Assembly: GCF_005952805.1 (NCBI RefSeq)
Contig: NZ_CP040709.1
Coordinates: 3,906,001-3,970,000 of the forward strand
Origin: Inhella inkyongensis
Lineage (GTDB): Bacteria > Pseudomonadota > Gammaproteobacteria > Burkholderiales > Burkholderiaceae_C
Reading direction: 5' to 3'
DNA length: 64,000 nucleotides
Both the position numbers and the translations under genes were made by a program. Shown in pieces: positions 57,364 to 64,000 of the stretch. Within the stretch, counting starts at the first letter, position 1, and the number at the start of each line of letters is the position of its first letter. Under the pieces are notes generated by a model. The model made no database searches. It was not told where the DNA came from and worked only from the letters and a program-made list of their open reading frames with translations.

Positions 57364-58623
57364 ATGAACAACCCCAGCACCCTGCAGATCCTCGCCGCCA
57401 TCCTCTTCGGCCTGGCCTTGATCCACACCTTCTCGACGAAGTTCTTCGAGGGCCTGGCGCACCGCCAGCCGCGCCATGCGGGGCTCTGGCATCTGCTGGG
57501 CGAGGTCGAGGTGGTGTTTGGCTTCTGGGCCCTGGTGCTGGTGGTTTGCATGGCCGCGCTCGCCGGCAAGGCCGAGGCGGTGCAGTACATCGACACGCGC
57601 AATTTCACCGAACCGCTGTTCGTGTTCGCCATCATGGTGGTGGCCGGCACCCGGCCCATCCTGCAGTTCGCCGGTGGCTTGGTTCAGGCGGTGGCGCGCT
57701 TCGTGCCCTTGCCGCGCGGCATGGCGATGTACTTCCTGCTGCTGGCCTTGGTGCCGCTCTTGGGCAGCTTCATCACCGAGCCCGCCGCCATGACCCTGGC
57801 CGCGCTGATGCTGCGCGACACGCTATTCAGCCGCGAGATTTCCACCAAGCTCAAGTACACGACCCTGGGCGTGTTGTTCGTCAACATTTCCATCGGCGGC
57901 ACGCTCACGCCCTTTGCCGCGCCGCCGGTGCTGATGGTGGCGGCCAAGTGGAACTGGGACCTGTGGTTCATGGTCAGCACCTTTGGTTGGAAGGCCGCCA
58001 TGGCGGTGGCCATCAATGGCGGCTGCGCCATGCTGCTGTTCCGCAAGGAGTTGGCCCATATGGGACAGCCCCCGGCCCAGACGGCCGCGCGCGTGCCGCT
58101 TTCGGTGATTGCCGTGCACCTGCTGTTCCTGCTCGGGGTGGTGGTGTTTGCACACCACCCGGCGGTCTTCATCGGCCTGCTGTTGTTCTTCATCGGCTTT
58201 GCCACCGCGTACAAGCGACACCAGGACCCATTGATCCTGCGCGAGGCCCTGCTGGTGGCCTTCTTCCTGGGCGGCCTGGTGGTGCTGGGCGGCTTGCAGC
58301 AGTGGTGGCTGCAGCCGCTGTTGATGAAGATGGACGCCAACGCGGTGTACTTCGGCGCCACAGCGCTCACCGCCATCACCGACAACGCCGCACTCACCTA
58401 TCTGGGCTCGCTGGTCGAGGGCCTGAGCGAGGAATTCAAGGTGGCCCTGGTGGCCGGCGCGGTCACCGGCGGCGGCCTGACCGTGATTGCCAACGCCCCC
58501 AACCCGGCGGGCGTGTCCATCCTGCGCAGCAAGTTCGACGACGGCGCCATCTCGCCGCTGGGCTTGCTCATTGGCGCCCTGCCACCCACCGTGGTGGCGA
58601 TCCTGGCCTTCCGCTTGCTTTAA
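57364..58623 (+). CDS. putative Na+/H+ antiporter
   Basis: 419 residues, about eleven TM helices. Motifs FITEPAAMTLAALMLRDTLF, NISIGGTLTPFAAPPVLMVAAKW, TALTAITDNAALTYLGSL and VTGGGLTVIANAPNPAGVSIL contain the paired acidic/Asn segments of the NhaD/ArsB-like ion-transporter superfamily. They fit the 'putative Na+/H+ antiporter' (PF07399-type) family. Ion specificity is not shown. Start ATG 57364; the open frame upstream has no membrane character. Confidence 0.8.
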   Translation: MNNPSTLQILAAILFGLALIHTFSTKFFEGLAHRQPRHAGLWHLLGEVEVVFGFWALVLVVCMAALAGKAEAVQYIDTRNFTEPLFVFAIMVVAGTRPILQFAGGLVQAVARFVPLPRGMAMYFLLLALVPLLGSFITEPAAMTLAALMLRDTLFSREISTKLKYTTLGVLFVNISIGGTLTPFAAPPVLMVAAKWNWDLWFMVSTFGWKAAMAVAINGGCAMLLFRKELAHMGQPPAQTAARVPLSVIAVHLLFLLGVVVFAHHPAVFIGLLLFFIGFATAYKRHQDPLILREALLVAFFLGGLVVLGGLQQWWLQPLLMKMDANAVYFGATALTAITDNAALTYLGSLVEGLSEEFKVALVAGAVTGGGLTVIANAPNPAGVSILRSKFDDGAISPLGLLIGALPPTVVAILAFRLL

Positions 58624-58663
58624 GGCCTGTTCTCGACTTATTAATGACGGAGCCGGGGCATTC

Positions 58664-59425
58664 ATGCCGATCCAGTTCGCCCGCCAGCTGACCGGCTCGA
58701 GGCGCAGCATCCAGGCGGACCGCCGCTTGGGCTGGTTGTTGGCCTTCGTAGCTGGCGCATTAAATGCCGGTGGCTTTCTGGCGGTGCGGCAGTACACATC
58801 ACACGTGACCGGGAGTCTGTCCTCGGCCGCCGACCATGCCGTGCTGGGGCACTGGGACTTGGTGGCAGATGGCGTGATCGCCGTGTTGGCCTTCTTGTTA
58901 GGCGCCCTGTGCTGCGCCCTGTTGGTGAACTTGGCGAGGCGCCGCCAATTGCGCAGCGAGTTCGCCATCGTGCTGCTGCTGGAGGCCGGTCTCATTCTGC
59001 TTTTTGGCCTGATGGGCGCCTGGCTCTCGCACCACGAGACCCTGTTTGTGCCCATGACGGTGCTGCTGCTGTGCTTCATCATGGGGCTGCAGAACGCCGT
59101 CATCACCAAGCTGTCCAATGCCGTCATCCGCACCACGCACATGACCGGAGTCGTCACCGATCTGGGCATCGAGCTGGGTCGGCTGCTTTATGTCAATCGA
59201 CGCGAACTGCCCGGCCTGGAGGTGCGCGCGGATCGGACCCGGCTGCGGGTGTTGGCCGGTCTGCTGGCGGCGTTCTCTGGCGGCGGCCTGGTCGGCGCCT
59301 GGGGCTTTGACCGCCATGGCTATGTCTCCACCCTGCCGCTGGCCGCGCTGGTGGCCGCGCTCGCTCTGATGCCGGCCCTGGATGATGTTCGCCAATGGCT
59401 GAAGGCGGCGCCCCCCCATGACTGA
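58664..59425 (+). CDS. DUF1275 (YoaK-type) membrane protein
   Basis: 253 residues, six to seven TM helices. LLAFVAGALNAGGFLAVRQYTSHVTGSLSSAADH and GLQNAVITKLSNAVIRTTHMTGVVTDLGIELG are the two DUF1275 signature segments. Function unknown. Its end overlaps the start of the methyltransferase-fold gene by 8 bases. Confidence 0.9.
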   Translation: MPIQFARQLTGSRRSIQADRRLGWLLAFVAGALNAGGFLAVRQYTSHVTGSLSSAADHAVLGHWDLVADGVIAVLAFLLGALCCALLVNLARRRQLRSEFAIVLLLEAGLILLFGLMGAWLSHHETLFVPMTVLLLCFIMGLQNAVITKLSNAVIRTTHMTGVVTDLGIELGRLLYVNRRELPGLEVRADRTRLRVLAGLLAAFSGGGLVGAWGFDRHGYVSTLPLAALVAALALMPALDDVRQWLKAAPPHD

Positions 59426-60233
59426 ACGAAGCCACGACGACCTTGACGAGCCGGACACCTTTGAGGCGGCACCCGGCCCGGCTCTGCCTGTCCCCTATGT
59501 GGTGAAGACGGCGGCCAGCCTGTCGCTGCACTTCTCCTTTGCGGCCACGCAAAGCCGCATGGACCTGCGGCACCCCGACCGACTGACCTTGGCCTACACC
59601 CGCACCATGATGGGCTTCCTGCTGTTCTCGGCGCAGGCTCGGCGCATTGCCATGATCGGCCTGGGCGGCGGTTCCCTGGTTCGCTTCATGCTGGCCCACT
59701 TGCCGGAGGTGGAGCTGAAGGTGGTAGAGAACAACGCCGAGGTGCTGGAATTGCGCCAGACCTTTTTGCTGCCGGCCGACGACGAACGCTTCAAGGTCAG
59801 GCTGGCTGATGGCGCGGAGTTCGTGCGCGATCCCCCGCGCCACTTCGACGCGCTGCTGGTGGATGCCTTTGATGGCAATGGTCAGCCCGAGGCCTTGGCG
59901 ACGCGGACCTTCTACCAAGACTGCCGGGACACGCTGACCGATGAGGGCGTGCTGGCCGTGAATCTATGCCCCGGGTTTGCAGACTTCGAGCCCCAACTGG
60001 AGCGCCTGCGTCAGGTGTTCGATGAGCAGGTGCTGGTGGTCACTGATGTTGAATGCAGCAACGCCATCGCCTTTGCCACCCAGGGTGACTTGCTGGCGCA
60101 GTTTGAACGCCATGGCTGGCGTTGGCGCGACCGGCTGGCCGACGCGCCGCGCAAGCAGCTGATGCCCGCCCTGGTGGGCGTGAGCCGCACCCTGCAGCGG
60201 TTTCGAACTCACTCGTCCAGCATCAATACATAG
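59418..60233 (+). CDS. spermidine synthase-like protein (Rossmann methyltransferase fold)
   Basis: 271 residues. IAMIGLGGGSLVRFMLAHLPEVELKVVENNAEV forms the nucleoside-binding loop. FDALLVDAFDGNGQPEALATRTFY is the equivalent of the aminopropyltransferase active-site loop. It lacks the usual N-terminal beta-sheet domain of true SpeE, so polyamine synthesis is possible but unproven. Coupled to the DUF1275 gene. Its last 25 bases overlap the convergent amylase gene. Confidence 0.8.
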   Translation: MTERSHDDLDEPDTFEAAPGPALPVPYVVKTAASLSLHFSFAATQSRMDLRHPDRLTLAYTRTMMGFLLFSAQARRIAMIGLGGGSLVRFMLAHLPEVELKVVENNAEVLELRQTFLLPADDERFKVRLADGAEFVRDPPRHFDALLVDAFDGNGQPEALATRTFYQDCRDTLTDEGVLAVNLCPGFADFEPQLERLRQVFDEQVLVVTDVECSNAIAFATQGDLLAQFERHGWRWRDRLADAPRKQLMPALVGVSRTLQRFRTHSSSINT

Positions 60234-62068
60234 GCGCCGCGCGCCGGCAGGGTCAGCACACCGTCCTGCAGTTGGGGGGCGGCACCGCCCAGGGCGCCGC
60301 GCACGCGCGCGAGTCCGGTGGTCATTTCCGGGAAGCGCGCCAACGCCAGCCGCGTCTCACCCTCGTTCTTGTTCAGCACCAGCATCAGGCGTCGCTTCTG
60401 GGCGGGCTGGTAGCGGAACAGCACATAGACGCCGTCGCGCGGCGTGTACTGCATCAGCTGGCCGCTGTGCACCAGGGGCTCGGTCTTGCGCCAGTTGAAG
60501 AGCCGGCGCACAAAGGCCTGCATCTCGCGCTGGGCAGGGCTCAGGCCCTGGCCGCTGAACGCGTTGACGACATCGCCCGCCCACCCCCCGGGCATGGGCG
60601 CGCGCACTTGGCCGTCGTCGCGCTGTGCCGGGCTGGTGAACAGCACTTCGTCGCCGTAGAAGAACTGCGGAATGCGCCGCGTGCTGGCCATGAAGGCCAG
60701 GGCCATCTGCGCCGCCGCGGGGTCCTCTTTGAGCAGGCTGAAGAAGCGCGGGGTGTCGTGATTGCCCGCGAACAGCACCAACTGCTCGGGCGCCGCGTAC
60801 AGGAAGTCGTGGGACAAGGCCTCGTAGAGCTTGGCGAAGCCGCCGGAGTGGCTGTCGGTCTCGGTCAAGGCGGCCAACAAGGCTCCCTGCAGCGGGAAGT
60901 CCATCAGCGCCGGCAGGCTGGAGCGATAGCCGTCGTGGTTGGTCTTGCCACGCTGCCAGTAGGCCACCACGGCCGGGTGCGGGCTCCATTCCTCGCCCAC
61001 GATGTTGAGGCGCGGGTACTCGGCCATCAGCCGCGCTGTCCAGCGCGCCAGGAAGTCGCGGTCCGAGTAGGCATAGGTGTCGGTGCGGATGCCCGACAGG
61101 CCGGCCTCCTCGACCCACCAGATCGACATCTGGGTCAGATAGTTCGCCACCACCGGATGGCGCTGGTTCAGGTCAGGCATCTGCTGCGTGAACCAACCGC
61201 TGGCAAACCGTTCGCGATCGCTGGGCGCGGCATAGGGGTCCAGCAGGCTCATGTGGGCGTGGCTGGTTTCCGTGTAGCTCGGCCACTGGTTCACCCAGTC
61301 CGGGCTGGGCAGGTCCTGCATCCAGCGGTGGCTGGCGCCGATGTGGTTGAGCACGATGTCCTGGATCAGCCCTACGCCCAGCGCGCGCGCTTCGGCGCTC
61401 AAGGCCAGGTAATCGGCATGACGGCCAAAGCGCGGGTCAATGGCGTAGAAGTCGCTGGCGGCGTAGCCGTGATAGCTGTAGCGCTCGCCGTTGTTTTCCA
61501 CCAGGGGCGTGGGCCAGAGCTGCGTGAAGCCCATGCCCGCGATGTAGCCCAAATGGGCACGCAGGCCGGCCAGATCGCCCCCATGGCGGGCGCCGGGGTC
61601 CTGGCGGGTACCCGTCGCCTCAACCAAGTGCGCAGGCAAAGTCTTGCTCGCCTGTCCCTGGGCAAAGCGATCCGGCACCACCAGGTAGATCGCATCCTGG
61701 GGACCGAAACCCTGGCGCTGCGCCGAACCGGGCGCGCGCTGGCGCAACTCATAGCGCTGGGTCCAGGGCTGGCCAGCGCCGTCGAAGCGCAGTTCCAGCC
61801 AGCCGGGCTTGGCCTGCGGCGTCAACTCCAGGTCCAGCACCAGGTAGTTCGGACTGCCCAGCCGTTGCACCGACTTCAAGCGCACCCCGGGCGCCTGCAG
61901 GCTGGGTTGGCGCGCGGCAATGCCAGGGCCCTGCACCAGCAGTTGCAGCTGCGGCTGCTGCATGCCAACCCACCAATGCGGGGGCTCGATGCGCTGCACG
62001 TCAGCCGCCACCGAGGCGGACAGGGTCAAGGTCATCAGGGCCGTCAGGGCTGGGAGCAAGGGGGGCAT
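60209..62068 (-). CDS. periplasmic GH13 alpha-amylase / cyclomaltodextrinase-type glucanase
   Basis: 619 residues. Signal peptide (LPALTALMTLTLSASVAA). N-terminal cyclomaltodextrinase beta-domain (IEPPHWWVGMQQPQLQLLVQGPGIA), then the TIM barrel with YSYHGYAASDFYAIDPRFG, DIVLNHIGASH, GIRTDTYAYSD (nucleophile Asp), VGEEWSP (acid Glu), GNHDTPRF (third Asp), and a C-terminal beta-domain. Degrades maltodextrins or cyclodextrins in the periplasm. Start ATG 62066-62068; a TTG 12 bases upstream is in frame. Divergent from the kinase-ATPase gene; I see no recognisable operator in the 245-base gap. Confidence 0.92.
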   Translation of the reverse strand: MPPLLPALTALMTLTLSASVAADVQRIEPPHWWVGMQQPQLQLLVQGPGIAARQPSLQAPGVRLKSVQRLGSPNYLVLDLELTPQAKPGWLELRFDGAGQPWTQRYELRQRAPGSAQRQGFGPQDAIYLVVPDRFAQGQASKTLPAHLVEATGTRQDPGARHGGDLAGLRAHLGYIAGMGFTQLWPTPLVENNGERYSYHGYAASDFYAIDPRFGRHADYLALSAEARALGVGLIQDIVLNHIGASHRWMQDLPSPDWVNQWPSYTETSHAHMSLLDPYAAPSDRERFASGWFTQQMPDLNQRHPVVANYLTQMSIWWVEEAGLSGIRTDTYAYSDRDFLARWTARLMAEYPRLNIVGEEWSPHPAVVAYWQRGKTNHDGYRSSLPALMDFPLQGALLAALTETDSHSGGFAKLYEALSHDFLYAAPEQLVLFAGNHDTPRFFSLLKEDPAAAQMALAFMASTRRIPQFFYGDEVLFTSPAQRDDGQVRAPMPGGWAGDVVNAFSGQGLSPAQREMQAFVRRLFNWRKTEPLVHSGQLMQYTPRDGVYVLFRYQPAQKRRLMLVLNKNEGETRLALARFPEMTTGLARVRGALGGAAPQLQDGVLTLPARGAYVLMLDE

Positions 62069-62313
62069 GCCGGACTGCAAATGTAGTTTTATTACTCTCT
62101 AACGCTAAGGCAAATTTCGATTCATGGCCATTAGGCCTAGCGCCAACATCGAACTTGTGTTGTTTTGCTACTTCGATAGCACGCCAAAGGAGACAGTGAA
62201 CGTCCTGGGGCGCCACGGTGAAAGCCCTGCCCCAGCTGACCCCGCCATCCATGATGCGCGCGCGTATGCTGACCGGTGGCCTTCCGGCCCCCTCACTCCC
62301 TTCATCAAGCGCC

Positions 62314-64000
62314 ATGCAGCTCGCCGGTTTCACGCTTCAGGATGTGATCCACACGCTGGGCGAAACCGTGGTCAGCAGCGCCGTCACCACCCAGGGCGAG
62401 CGGGTGGTGCTGAAGGTACTGGACAGCGAGCAGCCGGCCCCCGAGATGGTGGCGCGCTGGCACCACGAGTTTGCGGTGCTGCAGTCGCTGGACTCGGAGT
62501 GGGTGATCAAGGCGCGCAGTCTGCGCAGCGTGGGCCGCCGCCTGGTGCTGGTGCTGGAAGACTTCGGGCCTTACAACCTGGCCCAGCTGATCGAGCGCCA
62601 GGTACTCGATCTGGGCGAGCGCCTGAGCCTGGCCATCCAACTCACCGAGGCCCTCAGCGATGTGCATCAGCAGCACCTGATTCATGGGGACATCGCCCCC
62701 AAGAACGTGCTGGTGGACCTGGCCCAGCTGCGCCTCAAGCTGTGCGACTTCGGCCTTTCCACCCGGCTGGACCATGAGGCCCGGCGCGGTGCCGACGCCT
62801 ATCTGCGCGGCACCCTGGAATACATGGCGCCTGAGCAGACCGGGCGCACCAATCTGGATGTCGACTACCGCTGCGACTTCTACTCGCTGGGGGTGACGCT
62901 CTACGAGCTGTTTTGCGGCCAGCTGCCGTTCCGCGCCAAGGATCCGATGGCCCTGCTGCATGCGCAGCTGGCCATGCTGCCTCCGCCCCTGCACCGGATG
63001 GATCCGACCATCCCCGAGGCGCTTTCCGAGGTGGTGCAGCGCCTGCTGGCCAAGAACCCCGACGAACGCTACCAAAGCAGCTACGGCCTGCGCCTGGACC
63101 TGGAGCGCTGTGCCGCGGCACTCAAGGCCCGGGGGCATATCGAGCGCTTTGCGCTGGCCAGCGCCGACATCCCCGAACGCTTCAGCGTGGCCCAAAAACT
63201 CTACGGCCGCGCGACCGAAACCCAGACCCTGCTCGATGCCTTCGAGCGCGTGGCCAATGGCCGCACCGATCTGCTGCTGGTGGCCGGCGGATCGGGGCAG
63301 GGCAAGACCGCGCTGATCAGCGAGCTGCACAGCCCCATCGTGGCGCGGCGTGGCTACTTCTTGCGCGGCAAGTGCGACCAGTACCGCCGCAACCAGCCCT
63401 ACGCCGCCCTGATCCAGGCCTTTCAGCCGCTGATGCAGCAGCTGGCCGTCGAGGGCGAAGAGCGCCGTCAGTACTGGCGTGATCATCTGGGCCGCGCCTT
63501 GGGCGAACAGGCCGGCGCCGTGACGGCCATCGTGCCCCAGCTGACCCTTTTGATCGGTCCGCCGCCCCCGCTGGCCAGCCTGCCCGCCGCCGAGACCGAG
63601 CGGCGCTTTCACATCGCGTTTGCGAACTTTGTGCGCGCCCTGGCCGCGCGCACCCACCCGCTGCTGATCTTTCTGGACGATCTGCAGTGGGCCGATGCCC
63701 CGACCCTGCGCCTGCTGGAACACCTGCTGCGGGATGAAAGCAGCCGCAGCACCCTGATCGTCGGCGCCTACCGCGACAACGAGGTGGACGCGCTGCACCC
63801 GCTGTCCGTGTTGATCGCCGCCCTGGAGTCCCGCCGCGGCACCGTGCAGCGCTTGAACCTGGGCCCGCTGCCGCCTGACCAGGTGCGCGCCCTGATTGCC
63901 GACACCCTGCGCGCCACACCGGCCCAAGTCATGCCGCTGGCCGAGCTATGCAGCGAGAAGACGGCCGGCAACCCCTTCTTCCTCGGACAGTTCCTCCACA
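62314..64000 (+). CDS. Ser/Thr kinase-ATPase fusion, N-terminal part (cut by right edge)
   Basis: 562 codons visible, no stop before the end. The kinase domain spans about 1-275: VVLKVLDSE Lys, LIHGDIAPKNVLV catalytic loop, LKLCDFGLS and GTLEYMAPEQTGRTN. The loop has HGD in place of HRD, a change seen in 'RD-less' kinases. From about 300 comes a large AAA-type ATPase: GRATETQTLLDAFERV, Walker A GGSGQGKT (325-332) and Walker B LLIFLDDLQWAD. This is the layout of PknK-like or multi-domain kinase/ATPase/GAF/histidine-kinase proteins; the output domain lies outside the window. In-frame ATGs at 62251-62266 are alternative starts. Confidence 0.88.
   Translation, partial: MQLAGFTLQDVIHTLGETVVSSAVTTQGERVVLKVLDSEQPAPEMVARWHHEFAVLQSLDSEWVIKARSLRSVGRRLVLVLEDFGPYNLAQLIERQVLDLGERLSLAIQLTEALSDVHQQHLIHGDIAPKNVLVDLAQLRLKLCDFGLSTRLDHEARRGADAYLRGTLEYMAPEQTGRTNLDVDYRCDFYSLGVTLYELFCGQLPFRAKDPMALLHAQLAMLPPPLHRMDPTIPEALSEVVQRLLAKNPDERYQSSYGLRLDLERCAAALKARGHIERFALASADIPERFSVAQKLYGRATETQTLLDAFERVANGRTDLLLVAGGSGQGKTALISELHSPIVARRGYFLRGKCDQYRRNQPYAALIQAFQPLMQQLAVEGEERRQYWRDHLGRALGEQAGAVTAIVPQLTLLIGPPPPLASLPAAETERRFHIAFANFVRALAARTHPLLIFLDDLQWADAPTLRLLEHLLRDESSRSTLIVGAYRDNEVDALHPLSVLIAALESRRGTVQRLNLGPLPPDQVRALIADTLRATPAQVMPLAELCSEKTAGNPFFLGQFLH

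Noticed and set aside
60122..62086. 654-codon plus-strand frame over the amylase gene
   Set aside because: Antisense shadow; the GH13 catalytic residues are all on the minus strand.
62124..62777. Plus-strand open frame beginning with an AAAGGAGACAGTGAA ribosome-site-like segment
   Set aside because: Only the first 25-30 codons look ordinary; the rest is an out-of-frame reading of the kinase gene.

Overview
The window reads as a chromosomal segment of a high-GC betaproteobacterium of the order Burkholderiales. I infer this from gene order and families, not from a search: mreBCD-mrdA-rodA beside gatCAB; recA-recX followed by DUF2889 and sucCD; an MHFG-type PEP-CTERM protein; and a histone-tail SWIB protein. 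I cannot fix the genus. I found no rRNA, tRNA, CRISPR array, transposase or prophage. Almost everything is coding, and many neighbours overlap by 1-8 bases.

Layout. 0-2.5 kb: a membrane GGDEF-EAL protein translationally coupled to a periplasmic amino-acid-type binding protein cut by the left edge. 2.6-12.9 kb: a HELTH-motif lipoprotein, uvrA with an odd in-frame insertion, a PEP-CTERM protein, a SWIB protein, a TerC exporter behind a yybP-ykoY-type riboswitch, a holin-like membrane protein, an M48 protease and moaC. 12.9-23.7 kb: a lower-GC surface-glycan island. It has a PglL-type O-oligosaccharyltransferase, a divergent glycosyltransferase, and an overlapping minus-strand operon of glycosyltransferases, a flippase and a frameshifted polytopic protein. 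The operon lies directly behind a type IV pilin gene with a sigma-54 promoter. Pilin, transferases, flippase and ligase together suggest pilin or general protein O-glycosylation.

23.8-35.1 kb: an MBL-fold hydrolase; a FHA / PP2C phosphatase / Ser-Thr kinase / TerC (YjbE-type) operon; sucCD; DUF2889; recX, an NTF2-like gene and recA with a LexA box; and a divergent two-component system. 35.1-45.6 kb: the cell-shape cluster rodA-mrdA-mreD-mreC-mreB on the minus strand, gatCAB on the plus strand, then a DUF4124 protein and pyrE.

45.7-64 kb: accessory transport and signalling. This holds a TonB-dependent receptor with a strong palindrome upstream, exonuclease III, a PotD-like binding protein followed by a Cache-type diguanylate cyclase, an ABC-2 exporter, a POT peptide transporter, an S41 lipoprotein protease, a putative Na+/H+ antiporter, DUF1275 plus a spermidine-synthase-like protein, a periplasmic GH13 amylase, and a kinase-ATPase fusion cut by the right edge.

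The most interesting theme is that the window carries two separate pairs of an orphan periplasmic binding protein and a membrane c-di-GMP enzyme, neither with ABC permease genes. The later pair resembles the NspS/MbaA polyamine-sensing arrangement of Vibrio cholerae. Starts were chosen from ribosome-binding sites, signal peptides and overlaps; where a start is doubtful the entry says so.
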